A stretch of 10,546 bases of DNA from Oscillospiraceae bacterium (GTDB taxonomy: Bacteria; Bacillota_A; Clostridia; Oscillospirales; Oscillospiraceae): the NCBI GenBank assembly GCA_017470325.1, contig JAFUES010000038.1, forward strand, positions 1 through 10,546. The letters run 5' to 3'. Made by a program: the position numbers and the translations under genes. This document shows positions 1-6,877 of this stretch, piece after piece. The stretch's first letter is position 1. Each line of letters starts with the position of its first letter. The notes under the pieces were generated by a model. The model ran no database searches and was not told the DNA's origin. It worked only from the letters and a program-made list of their open reading frames with translations.

Positions 1-135
1 GTAGGCTCCTCGGCTTCGCTACACCGCTTCCTCCCTCGCCGTCATTACTGTCGTCGACTTGCGGTTCGCTACACTTGGCGGTAAATACCCGTGACGGGAC
101 TCTCACCCGTAAGAACTGTGCCATGCCCGGCACAC
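1..135 (-). mobile_element. Group II intron, 5' end (partial, probably subgroup IIC)
   Basis: Read on the minus strand from position 135 downwards, the sequence opens with GTGTGCC, which fits the group II 5' consensus GUGYG. A short hairpin follows (TGTGCC at 134-129 with GGCACA at 122-117). Next comes the typical domain I element GGGTGAGAGTCCC, closed by ACGGG/CCCGT (110-106 with 98-94). Further in is a GGAGGAAGC-type segment with repeated GTAGCGAA motifs (24-15 and 74-65). The intron begins 6 nt after the stem of the rnf terminator (hairpin, then TTTTTG, then GTGTG). Insertion just behind an intrinsic terminator is the known habit of group IIC introns. The rest of the ribozyme and any maturase lie outside the window. 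The intron identity is well supported; the IIC assignment rests on the insertion site and would need the full structure. Confidence 0.75.
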
Positions 136-181
136 CAAAAAGATCCGCGGTCCCAGAACTTGGGACCGCGGATCCTTTTGG
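135..181 (-). terminator. Intrinsic terminator of the rnf operon
   Basis: A perfect 14-bp GC-rich stem (142-155 with 161-174, loop of 5 nt) is extended by a CCAAAA/TTTTGG outer stem. On the minus strand it is followed by TTTTT (141-137), 35 nt after the rnfB stop codon. T residues on the other side (185-189) would allow some bidirectional activity, but no plus-strand gene ends here. The T-tract is cut short by the group II intron that starts at 135. Confidence 0.92.
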
Positions 182-209
182 GTTTTTCCGCTGGAGCGGA
201 GTATCGGCA

Positions 210-1004
210 TCAGCCGAAGTAATCGATGATGTGACGCGGGCAGATATCGGCGCAGTGACCACACTGGATGCACTTGCTGGTATCTACCTGGGCCAGGTTG
301 TTGGTCACGACGATGGCGTCCGCCGGGCACTCGCGCTGGCACTTCATGCAGCCGATGCAGCCGACCTTGCAGATCTTCATAACCTGCGCACCCTTGTCCT
401 TGCTGGAGCAGGCGGGCATGATCTTCTGGCTCTCGGGGATCAGCTTGACGATGCTCTTGGGGCAGGCTTCCACGCAGGCGCCGCAGCCAACACACTTATA
501 GCGGTCGACCTTGGCGACGCCGTTTTCCACATGCATGGCGTCAAACTGGCAGGCACGGGCGCAGTTGCCCAGGCCGATGCAGGCGAAGGAGCACCACTTG
601 CTGCTCTTGCCACCGAACAGCATGGCCGCACGACAGTCCACAGGACCGGAATAGTTGAAGCGGGGCTCCGCGATATCGGCAGCGCCGGAGCAGGCCACAT
701 GGGCCACCATCTTCTCCGCCGCGTCGGCGGCAACGCCCATGATCTCGGAGACCTTGGCCGCAGTCTCGGCACCGCCGGCAACGCACTTGTTGCAGGGGGC
801 CTCGCCAGCGGCGACCGCCTTGGCGTAACCGTCGCAGCCGGGATAACCGCAGCCGCCGCAGTTGGCGCCGGCCAGCACTTCACGCACAGCCGCTTCTCTG
901 GGGTCTACTTCCACATGGAAGATCTTGGCAGCGAAGGCCAGGACCGCACCGAAGAGAGCGCCCAGAGCGCCGAGGACCACGATGGATAAAAGGATAGTTT
1001 TCAT
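210..1004 (-). CDS. rnfB: Rnf complex subunit RnfB, ferredoxin-side polyferredoxin
   Basis: Iron-sulfur subunit of the ion-translocating ferredoxin:NAD+ oxidoreductase; in the family it takes electrons from reduced ferredoxin. The 264 residues start with one membrane anchor (about 4-26). A four-cysteine Fe-S domain follows (C49, C52, C57, C74). Ferredoxin-like motifs come next: C138/C142/C148/C152 (irregular spacing), C171/C174/C177/C181, C216/C219/C222/C226 and C245/C248/C251/C255, the last three with classical CxxCxxCxxxCP spacing. This is longer and more cluster-rich than the proteobacterial protein (about 190 residues), as is usual in clostridia. A strong AGGAGGA ribosome binding site lies in the 15-nt gap after rnfA. 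Last gene of the operon, followed by a terminator and a group II intron. Complete, with no missing cysteine in the three classical motifs. Confidence 0.96.
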   Translation of the reverse strand: MKTILLSIVVLGALGALFGAVLAFAAKIFHVEVDPREAAVREVLAGANCGGCGYPGCDGYAKAVAAGEAPCNKCVAGGAETAAKVSEIMGVAADAAEKMVAHVACSGAADIAEPRFNYSGPVDCRAAMLFGGKSSKWCSFACIGLGNCARACQFDAMHVENGVAKVDRYKCVGCGACVEACPKSIVKLIPESQKIMPACSSKDKGAQVMKICKVGCIGCMKCQRECPADAIVVTNNLAQVDTSKCIQCGHCADICPRHIIDYFG

Positions 1005-1019
1005 ATCGACAGGTCCTCC

Positions 1020-1604
1020 TTACACGATCTTCATGCCGCTGAAGCCCATGAAGGCCAGGGCCACCAGACCTGCGGAAACCAAGCAGATGGAGAAGCCCTC
1101 GAAGTTCTCGGGGTAATCAGCGAACTGGATGCGCTCACGGACACTGGCGAACAGAACGATGGCCAGCATGAAGCCCAGGCCGCCGGTGACGCCGTAAACC
1201 ACGGACTCCAGGAAGTTGTAGGTGTTCTGCACGTTCAGCAGAACCACGCCCAGCACCGCGCAGTTGGTGGTGATCAGAGGCAGGTAAATGCCCAGAGCCG
1301 AGTACAGGGAGGGCACGGACTTCTTCAGGAACATCTCGACGAACTGAACCAGCGCCGCAATGACCAGGATGAAGGCCAGCGTCTCCAGGAAAGCCAGGCC
1401 CAGAGGAACCAGGATGTATGTATCGATGACCCAGCAGATGGCGGAAGCCAGACCCATAACGAACACAACAGCCAGGCCCATACCGGTGGCGGTGTCCACC
1501 TTGCTGGAGCAGCCCAGGAAGGGGCAGCAGCCCAGGAACTGGGAGAAGATGAAGTTATTGGTCAGGATCGCGCCCAGAGAAATGGAAATAATCGAGGTAA
1601 GCAT
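1020..1604 (-). CDS. rnfA: Rnf complex membrane subunit RnfA
   Basis: Integral membrane subunit of the Rnf pump, about six hydrophobic helices in 194 residues, the normal family length. It aligns along its whole length with E. coli RsxA/RnfA as remembered: NNF near residue 16, the cysteine before PFLG (C27 in LGCCPFLG), the TLAFILVIA segment, LPLITTNCAVLG with C115, and a terminal AFMGFSG. In Rnf and Nqr structures the conserved cysteines of RnfA and RnfE (here C27 and C115) hold an intramembrane [2Fe-2S] cluster that passes electrons across the membrane. The start overlaps the rnfE stop by one base (TAATG), with GGAGG just upstream, indicating translational coupling. One additional cysteine (C26) sits beside C27. 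Confidence 0.97.
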   Translation of the reverse strand: MLTSIISISLGAILTNNFIFSQFLGCCPFLGCSSKVDTATGMGLAVVFVMGLASAICWVIDTYILVPLGLAFLETLAFILVIAALVQFVEMFLKKSVPSLYSALGIYLPLITTNCAVLGVVLLNVQNTYNFLESVVYGVTGGLGFMLAIVLFASVRERIQFADYPENFEGFSICLVSAGLVALAFMGFSGMKIV

Positions 1605-2320
1605 TATTCGTCAGCCTCCTTCTCCGCCAAAGCAGCCGCTTCCGCAGCGGCACGCTCTGCCAGTTCTTTCTTCTTGGCGGATTTCTTCAGCGCATACTGC
1701 ATCACAGCAAGCAGAAGACCCAGGGTAATGAAACCGCCGAAGGGCAGGTTCAGGATGGAAGCGCCGTACTCGGAGGGGAAGATCTGGATGCCGGCACCGG
1801 TGCCGTCCAGAGTAAAGCGGAAACCGTTGGTCACGTCGATGAGACCGCCGCCGAAACGGCCGCTTCCGAAGAACTCACGGAACACGCACATGATGATCAG
1901 CACGCAGGTATAGCCCAGACCCTGGAAGATGCCGTCAAAGAACGAGGCGCCCACAGGGTTTTTCTGACAGAAAGCTTCCGCACGGCCGATGATGATGCAG
2001 TTGACAACGATCAGCGGAATGAAGACGCCCAGAGCGGCGCTCAATGCGGGGATGAAAGCCTGCAGCAGCAGGTCCACGATGGTCACGAAGCCGGCGATGA
2101 CGACAACGAAGATCGCCAGACGGATCTCATCGGGGATAATCTTACGGATCGCGGATACGACCACGTTGCAGCAGGTCAGGATGATCAGAACCGACAGGCC
2201 CATGCCGACGCCGTTGAAGAGCGTGGTGGTGATGGCCATGGTGGCGCACATACCGATCTGCTGGACCAGTACGGGGTTGTTGGTGGTCAGACCTTCAACA
2301 AATTGTTTCTTAATGTTCAT
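1604..2320 (-). CDS. rnfE: Rnf complex membrane subunit RnfE
   Basis: Membrane subunit paralogous to RnfA with inverted topology; together they form the [2Fe-2S]-holding core of the Rnf complex. In its 238 residues the N-terminal NNPVLVQQIGMC carries C25, and PLIVVNCIIIGRAEAF carries C108, the pair expected to ligate the cluster. SFFDGIFQGLGY and the FREFFGSG segment (about 148-154) are also family typical. The membrane part ends near residue 210. Beyond it is an unusual Ala/Lys/Glu-rich tail (211-238) predicted to be helical and charged, resembling tails on RnfC and RnfD. The gene starts 14 nt after rnfG with a GGAGG ribosome binding site and overlaps rnfA by one base. Confidence 0.96.
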   Translation of the reverse strand: MNIKKQFVEGLTTNNPVLVQQIGMCATMAITTTLFNGVGMGLSVLIILTCCNVVVSAIRKIIPDEIRLAIFVVVIAGFVTIVDLLLQAFIPALSAALGVFIPLIVVNCIIIGRAEAFCQKNPVGASFFDGIFQGLGYTCVLIIMCVFREFFGSGRFGGGLIDVTNGFRFTLDGTGAGIQIFPSEYGASILNLPFGGFITLGLLLAVMQYALKKSAKKKELAERAAAEAAALAEKEADE

Positions 2321-2334
2321 TTCCCACAGCCTCC

Positions 2335-2877
2335 TTATGCGACAGATTTGGCGACCTGGATCGCGGTAGCTACGGCGTTCGTCACAGCGGTGGAGGTGAT
2401 GGTCGCACCGGCCAGGGCGTCGATGTTGCCGCCGGCCTTGGACAGGGCGATGTTCTCATCTTCGCCGATGAACTGTGCACGGAAGTTCTGGCCGATCTCA
2501 GAGGAGCTGGCCGCGTTGGCGCCCAGACCGGAGGTCTCGGAGTGCTCAATGATGGAGATGCCGCTGCACTTGTAGTCGCTGTCCACGCCGACGACCATGG
2601 TGATCATGCCCTGGGCGCCGGAGACCGTCTCCTGCACCACATAGCCCTCACCGCCGTTGGCCTTGTTGACATTGTCGACCGAGGCAAACGCGGCCTTGTC
2701 GAATTCGACTTCGGTATAGCCGTCCGCCGGGAGCACAAGAGCAAAGGCCTCGATGGTCTTCTGGTTGTTGATCTCCCAGATACGGTCCTTGGTCAGTTCG
2801 TTGACCACGCCCAGAACACCGGCAACGATGGCACTGATCATGAACAGGATCAGCGCGAGTTTCAGGATCTTATTCAT
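2335..2877 (-). CDS. rnfG: Rnf complex FMN-binding subunit RnfG
   Basis: Extracytoplasmic flavoprotein subunit of Rnf, anchored by one N-terminal helix (about residues 5-25) and followed by an FMN-binding domain, 180 residues in all. Recognisable family motifs are HSETSGLG (112-119) and DALAGATITS (153-162). The Thr of the GAT (T159) is the expected site of covalent FMN attachment through a phosphodiester bond. The usual Ser/Thr before GAT is Ala here (A156); the rest of the motif is intact, so flavinylation is still likely. The start overlaps the rnfD stop in an ATGA tetranucleotide. No flavin transferase (ApbE) gene is present in the window, so that function must be encoded elsewhere. Confidence 0.95.
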   Translation of the reverse strand: MNKILKLALILFMISAIVAGVLGVVNELTKDRIWEINNQKTIEAFALVLPADGYTEVEFDKAAFASVDNVNKANGGEGYVVQETVSGAQGMITMVVGVDSDYKCSGISIIEHSETSGLGANAASSSEIGQNFRAQFIGEDENIALSKAGGNIDALAGATITSTAVTNAVATAIQVAKSVA

Positions 2878-3917
2878 TTCGCCGCCTCCTTTGCTGCGGC
2901 CTTTGCCGCCTTCTTGGCTGCCTTCTCAGCGGCGATGTCCTCCTTGGACACGCCGAACTGATGACGATGGAAGGCCTTGTCAATGGCCCAGGAGCAGAGG
3001 TTCATCAGCAGGATGGCATAGGAAACGCCTTCGGGGAAGCCGCCGAAGTAACGGATCAGCACGGTGATGATGCCGCAGCCGACGCCGTAGACCAGCTGGC
3101 CGTTGAGGGTGACAGGACTGGTGGAATAATCCGTCGCCATGAAGAAGGCGCCCAGCATCACGCCGCCGCAGAAAACGTTGTAAAGCATCCAGCCGCCCCG
3201 GTCCAGACCGTTGTGGCCGAAGATCAGGGTCAGCAGCGCGACCGTGCCGATGAAGGCCACGGGGATACGCCAGGAGATGACCTTGCGGACGATCAGATAA
3301 ATGCCGCCGATGAGCAGCAGCAGCGCGCTGACTTCACCCAGGGCGCCGGGGATGGTGCCCAGGAAGATGGCCTTCAGGTTGAAGTAGGAAGGCATGGCGC
3401 TGGTGCCGTACATATAGCTGAGAGGAGTGGCCATGGTGATGCCGTCCACAGTGCCCTTCAGGGCCTTGGGGATGGCGTAGGTGCCCATGGTCAGCGCATA
3501 GGAGGCCAGCAGGAAGGCACGGCCCGCCAGCGCGGGGTTGAGGAAGTTCTTGCCGATGCCGCCATAGAGCTGCTTGACCACGACGATGGCGAAGAAGGTG
3601 CCGACTACGGGGACCCACCAGGGGGCCGTGGGGGGCAGGGTCATAGCCAGGAGCAGACCGGTCAGCACAGCGGACAGGTCGTCGATGGTGGCCGGCTTCT
3701 TCATCAGCTTCCGGTAGCCCCACTCGAAGAACACGGCGGAGGCCACGGAGGACACCATCACTATCAGAGCGGACACACCGAACTGCACCACAGCCCAGAT
3801 GGCCGCGGGGCACAGCGCGATGATCACATCCAGCATCAGGCGCCGGGTGTCGGTATTGGTCCTGACTTGCGGCTGATACGCTACGTCAAGGACGATCTTT
3901 TCTTTCTGCTCGCTCAT
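2874..3917 (-). CDS. rnfD: Rnf complex membrane flavoprotein subunit RnfD
   Basis: NqrB/RnfD-family integral membrane subunit thought to carry covalent FMN and to take part in ion translocation. It has 347 residues with many hydrophobic helices. Family signatures include the LTGLLLAMTLPP segment (86-96), GGIGKNFLNPALAGRAFLL (119-137), the probable flavinylation region DGITMATPLS (158-167, candidate T164), GTIPGALGEVSALLLLIGG (187-205) and FMATDYSTSPVT (259-270). The C-terminal 19 residues (329-347) form an Ala/Lys-rich hydrophilic tail. Translationally coupled at both ends: it overlaps the rnfC stop and the rnfG start by 4 nt each (ATGA). Confidence 0.96.
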   Translation of the reverse strand: MSEQKEKIVLDVAYQPQVRTNTDTRRLMLDVIIALCPAAIWAVVQFGVSALIVMVSSVASAVFFEWGYRKLMKKPATIDDLSAVLTGLLLAMTLPPTAPWWVPVVGTFFAIVVVKQLYGGIGKNFLNPALAGRAFLLASYALTMGTYAIPKALKGTVDGITMATPLSYMYGTSAMPSYFNLKAIFLGTIPGALGEVSALLLLIGGIYLIVRKVISWRIPVAFIGTVALLTLIFGHNGLDRGGWMLYNVFCGGVMLGAFFMATDYSTSPVTLNGQLVYGVGCGIITVLIRYFGGFPEGVSYAILLMNLCSWAIDKAFHRHQFGVSKEDIAAEKAAKKAAKAAAKEAAK

Positions 3918-5266
3918 TTCTGGGCCTCCTTTGCTGCCGCAGCTTCAGCCTTTGCTTTGTCGGCGGCTGCTTTGGCCTGGAACATTAGCTTGGCTGTCTT
4001 GAACGCGTGGGTCAGAGGCATTCTGGCCGGGCAGTTGTAGGCGCAGCTGCCGCATTCAAAGCAGTCGGTAATGTGGTATTTCTCCATGTTTTCAAAGTCA
4101 CCCTTGCTGTAGTACATGTACATAAATACCGGCTCCAGATTCATGGGACATACGGTAATGCACTTGCCGCAGCGGATACAGGTGGGATTGTCAACATGCT
4201 TATCCTCTTCCTCGGTGAAGTAGAGGACGCCTGCGGTACCCTTGACCGTGGGCGCGTCAAAGCTGGTGGCGCAGATGCCCATCATGGGTCCACCCAGGAC
4301 GATCTTGCGGGGCGTCTTGACGAAGCCGCCGCACTGCTCGGCCAGGTAACCGAAGGGAGTGCCCACGCGGGTCAGGCCGTTGACCGGGGCCTTCAGGGCG
4401 CTGCCGGCCACCGTTACAATACGCTCGATAACAGGCTTGCCCTCATAGCAGGCCTGATAAATGGCATAGCAGGTACGGGTGCTGACCACGTTGCAGCCAA
4501 CGCCGGAGGGGATGCCGCCGGGCTTGACTTCGCGGTTGGTGACCGCCTTGACCTGCATCTTCTCGCCGCCCTGAGGGTACTTGACCTCTTCGGGGACGAT
4601 CTCGATGCCATACTTCTCCGGGTGCAGGGAGTTGAGCAGATCGATGGCATCCTGCTTGTTCTTTTCGATGCCATAGTAGGCCGTGTCGACGCCGCTGGCG
4701 ATGCGCACAAGCTCGATACCCTTCATCAACTGCTCAGGATAGTTGAGCATGGTCAGATGGTCACCGTTCAGGTAGGGCTCGCACTCTGCGCCGTTGATGA
4801 TCAGCTTGTCGACCTTGCCGATGCCGCCGCGGATCTTGAAGGCCGTGGGGAACATGGCGCCGCCCATGCCGACCACGCCGGCTTCCCGGATACGATCCAG
4901 GATGGCGTCGGGGTCCTTGAGCTGCTCCTCCGTCAGAGGGGCCAGATCCGTGCAGGGGGTATCCTGGTAGTCATTCTCAATGACGACAGACATGATCATG
5001 TCGCCCAGTGGATGATGCCGGGGTTCCACCGCTACGACCGTGCCGGAGACGGAGGCGTGGACCGGTGCGGAAACCGGAGCCGGATTCTCACCGATCTTCT
5101 GACCCATCGTCACATAGTCGCCCTTTTTCACCAGGGGCTGGCAGGGAGCGCCTATATGCTGGGCCATGGGGATAATTACTTGGGCAGGCGGAGTGATGAC
5201 AGTCACCGGGATCTCCGGAGACTTCATATAGTTGGGGTGCACGCCGCCTTTGAACTGATAGGACAT
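3914..5266 (-). CDS. rnfC: Rnf complex NADH-side subunit RnfC
   Basis: Peripheral cytoplasmic subunit where NAD+ is reduced (or NADH oxidised), binding FMN and two [4Fe-4S] clusters. Motifs over the 450 residues: GMGGAMFPTAFK (133-144) and NGAECEP (158-164) of the Complex I 51-kDa-like nucleotide/FMN fold, YPQGGEK (230-236), and two ferredoxin motifs, C363/C366/C369/C373 and C402/C405/C408/C412. An Ala/Lys/Glu-rich tail covers 430-450. I chose the ATG at 5266. It has GAGGTGA 5 nt upstream and gives the family N-terminus SYQFKGGVHP, whereas the in-frame ATG at 5332 lies upstream of the promoter -10 box and could not be on the transcript. First gene of the rnfCDGEAB operon. Confidence 0.96.
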   Translation of the reverse strand: MSYQFKGGVHPNYMKSPEIPVTVITPPAQVIIPMAQHIGAPCQPLVKKGDYVTMGQKIGENPAPVSAPVHASVSGTVVAVEPRHHPLGDMIMSVVIENDYQDTPCTDLAPLTEEQLKDPDAILDRIREAGVVGMGGAMFPTAFKIRGGIGKVDKLIINGAECEPYLNGDHLTMLNYPEQLMKGIELVRIASGVDTAYYGIEKNKQDAIDLLNSLHPEKYGIEIVPEEVKYPQGGEKMQVKAVTNREVKPGGIPSGVGCNVVSTRTCYAIYQACYEGKPVIERIVTVAGSALKAPVNGLTRVGTPFGYLAEQCGGFVKTPRKIVLGGPMMGICATSFDAPTVKGTAGVLYFTEEEDKHVDNPTCIRCGKCITVCPMNLEPVFMYMYYSKGDFENMEKYHITDCFECGSCAYNCPARMPLTHAFKTAKLMFQAKAAADKAKAEAAAAKEAQK

Positions 5267-5312
5267 AAGCTTCACCTCGTAAAAAAACTCACCATGGGAT
5301 TGTCCACCGTAG

Positions 5313-5342
5313 ATTATAGCATAGTGTGTCACAAAATGTCTA
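5313..5342 (-). promoter_or_regulatory. Promoter of the rnf operon
   Basis: On the minus strand TAGACA (5342-5337) and a perfect TATAAT (5318-5313) are separated by 18 bp. A TG one base before the -10 (5321-5320) adds an extended -10 element. The predicted transcription start near 5306 leaves a short leader of about 40 nt before the rnfC start at 5266, too short for a riboswitch. A 9-bp palindrome TTGACTCAA (5349-5357) lies just upstream of the -35. Confidence 0.75.
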
Positions 5343-5373
5343 CACGAATTGACTCAAAAATTGTTGCTTTACA

Positions 5374-5411
5374 TGGATAAGTTTCTAACAATGCCGTTAA
5401 TTGCTTGACAA
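5374..5411 (-). promoter_or_regulatory. Two tandem Rex-like operator candidates upstream of rnfC
   Basis: On the minus strand TTGTCAAGCAATTAACGG (5411-5394) and TTGTTAGAAACTTATCCA (5391-5374) each match 11 of 14 fixed positions of the Firmicute Rex consensus TTGTTAA-N4-TTAACAA, with the exact 4-nt spacer. Their centres are 20 bp apart, about two helical turns, so they would face the same side of DNA. Rex is an NADH-sensing repressor of redox genes. Both sites lie upstream of the predicted -35 (about -68 to -105), which is unusual for simple repression. They may serve looping, an upstream promoter not recognised here, or may be coincidence. Confidence 0.35.
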
Positions 5412-5505
5412 AGAGTTCGTTTTTCCGGATTTTAGGGGGATTGTGTATTTTATGGCAAACTGCGAGTTTACATGTCGCCTGCGCAACCACTCCCCTTCCC
5501 TAAGG

Positions 5506-5586
5506 AAAAACTATGCGCGCCTTGCGGCGCGCATAACACTTGTCCACGGACACAGCCTCCCCGCGGAAGCGGCGGGGGAGGCTGTG
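5506..5586 (-). terminator. Tandem 3' hairpins ending the flavodiiron gene
   Basis: Two hairpins follow the flavodiiron stop codon on the minus strand. The first (5586-5551) is a long GC-rich stem of about 14 bp with one bulge and no T-tract. The second is a perfect 10-bp stem TATGCGCGCC/GGCGCGCATA (5535-5512, loop of 4 nt) followed by GTTTTTCC (5511-5504), a good intrinsic terminator. The pair separates the flavodiiron transcript from the rnf promoter downstream. The rest of the 5267-5590 gap holds the rnf promoter, the Rex-like sites and AT-rich sequence without a supported gene. Confidence 0.8.
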
Positions 5587-5590
5587 CTTG

Positions 5591-6787
5591 TTACATGCTC
5601 TGGGCGATGGCGTCCGCCAGCGCTTCGATCTGCTCCAGCTGGCTTTCCTGGAGGGCGGACTTGATGGTCAGATTGTCACCGATGAACTCGGTGTTCTTCA
5701 GTGCGGAGAGCAGCTCCCGCATCAGCTTGCCGCTGACGGGGGCCCAGCTGCCGTTTTCGATGATGGCGATCTTGCGGCCCTGGAGATTGTGGTTGACCAC
5801 GTCGTGCAGCAGATCCTCCATGGTGACAAAAATGCTGTTGTTGTAGGTGGTGGCCGCAAAGACCAGATGGCTGCAGCGGAAAGCGTCGGACACGATGTAG
5901 CTGGCCGGGGTCACGGAGGTGTCGTACATGCGCACCCGGATCCCCTTCTCCGCCAGCTTCGCCGCCAGGATGTTGGCCGCGTTCTCGGTGTGGCCGTAGA
6001 CCGACGCGTAGGCCAGCATGACGCTCTTCTCCTCAGGGGTATAGCTGCTCCACAGCTGGTACTTCTCCAGATAGGCGCCGAAGTCCTTCCGCCAGACGAA
6101 GCCGTGCAGCGGGCAGACATAGGCGATCTCCAGCGCGGCGGCCTTTTTCAGCACCGCCTGGACCTGGGGGCCGTACTTGCCCACGATGTTGGTGTAGTAG
6201 CGGCGGGCCTCATCCAGATGCTCGCCCATGAAGTCCGTCTCATCGGCAAAGAGGCGGCCGTTGAGGGCGCCGAAGGTGCCGAAGGCGTCGGCAGTAAAGA
6301 GGATCTTCGCCGTCTTGTCGTAGGTCATCATGACCTCGGGCCAGTGGACCATGGGCGCCATGATGAAGCTCAGCTCATGACTGCCGGCGGAGAAACTGTC
6401 CCCCTCCTTGACCAACACGATCCGATCGCTCAGATCCATGCTGAAAAACTGGGCCAGCATGGTCTTGACCTTGGCGTTGCAGATGATCTGCACCGTGGGA
6501 TAGCGGACGATCAGATCCTCGATGGTGGCCGCGTGGTCCGGCTCCATATGGGAGATCAACAGGTAATCCAATCCCCTACCGCCCAGGGCATGGGCCACGT
6601 TCTCAAAAAACTGTGTGCCCACCGCCTTGTCCGCAGTGTCGAACAGCACCGTCTTTTCATCCAGCAGCAGATAAGAGTTATAGGAAACGCCCTCGGGTAC
6701 GCCGTAGACGCCCTCGAAGCAGCTGAGTCTTCTGTCGTCCGCGCCGACCCAGATCAGATCATTGGTCACATTTCTTGTACAATACAT
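5591..6787 (-). CDS. Flavodiiron protein (class A, FprA/ROO-like O2/NO reductase)
   Basis: Soluble flavoenzyme that reduces O2 to water and/or NO to N2O in anaerobes, taking electrons from rubredoxin, F420H2 or similar donors. The metallo-beta-lactamase-like domain (about 1-250) has a full diiron ligand set: H80, E82, D84 and H85 in HMEPDH, then H148, D167 and H228. The flavodoxin domain (about 255-398) has the FMN phosphate loop SVYGHT (262-267) and ends normally. There is no fused rubredoxin or flavin reductase domain, so it is the minimal class A form of usual length (398). The start at 6787 has GGGAGGAA 4 nt upstream. The promoter is shared back-to-back with the small gene at 6908. Whether O2 or NO is the substrate cannot be told from sequence. 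Confidence 0.95.
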   Translation of the reverse strand: MYCTRNVTNDLIWVGADDRRLSCFEGVYGVPEGVSYNSYLLLDEKTVLFDTADKAVGTQFFENVAHALGGRGLDYLLISHMEPDHAATIEDLIVRYPTVQIICNAKVKTMLAQFFSMDLSDRIVLVKEGDSFSAGSHELSFIMAPMVHWPEVMMTYDKTAKILFTADAFGTFGALNGRLFADETDFMGEHLDEARRYYTNIVGKYGPQVQAVLKKAAALEIAYVCPLHGFVWRKDFGAYLEKYQLWSSYTPEEKSVMLAYASVYGHTENAANILAAKLAEKGIRVRMYDTSVTPASYIVSDAFRCSHLVFAATTYNNSIFVTMEDLLHDVVNHNLQGRKIAIIENGSWAPVSGKLMRELLSALKNTEFIGDNLTIKSALQESQLEQIEALADAIAQSM

Positions 6788-6831
6788 AGTGTTCCTCCCG
6801 CCCGAAGGCTGTCATATTTCAGGATGGCTCT

Positions 6832-6860
6832 ATTATAAAAAGAAAATCTTGCAGATGCAA
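6832..6860 (-). promoter_or_regulatory. Promoter of the flavodiiron gene
   Basis: On the minus strand TTGCAT (6860-6855), 17 bp, and a perfect TATAAT (6837-6832). The -35 is weak (3 of 6 consensus bases) and is one arm of the palindrome TTGCAGATGCAA (6849-6860), which suggests regulation. The predicted leader is about 35-40 nt. Confidence 0.6.
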
Positions 6861-6877
6861 CTGTTTTCTGCTATAAC
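6849..6877 (+). promoter_or_regulatory. Promoter of the small gene at 6908, with shared palindromic operator
   Basis: On the plus strand TTGCAG (6849-6854), 17 bp, TATAAC (6872-6877). Its -35 lies within the same 12-bp palindrome TTGCAGATGCAA that carries the -35 of the divergent flavodiiron promoter. One dimeric regulator bound there could control both genes. The operator role is inferred from symmetry and position only. Confidence 0.5.

Noticed and set aside
1..135. Left flank as an IS end or REP-type repeat because of its paired hairpins and direct repeat TTCGCTACAC
   Set aside because: Read on the minus strand it begins GTGTG and carries the group II domain I element GGGTGAGAGTCCC right behind a terminator, which explains the structure better.
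75..989. Long plus-strand open frame (304 residues) opposite rnfB
   Set aside because: Antisense shadow of rnfB in GC-rich sequence. The minus-strand protein has full Fe-S motifs; this one has no recognisable domain and begins inside the intron end.
5267..5306. Riboswitch or leader RNA ahead of rnfC
   Set aside because: The predicted leader is only about 40 nt with no stem-loop.
2961..5380. Two long plus-strand open frames (2961-4040, 359 residues; 4007-5380, 457 residues) opposite rnfD and rnfC
   Set aside because: Low-complexity His/Asp/Gly/Ala-rich translations typical of the reverse strand of codon-biased genes; no ribosome binding site or domain support.
5405..5664. Plus-strand TTGACA (5405-5410) with a possible ribosome binding site and ATG at 5453, suggesting a small gene
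   Set aside because: No -10 at proper spacing (GATTTT at 17 bp is poor). The frame runs through the terminator hairpins and into the antisense of the flavodiiron gene.
5540..6838. 432-residue plus-strand open frame opposite the flavodiiron gene
   Set aside because: Shadow of the well-supported flavodiiron gene; its start lies within the gene's terminator hairpins.
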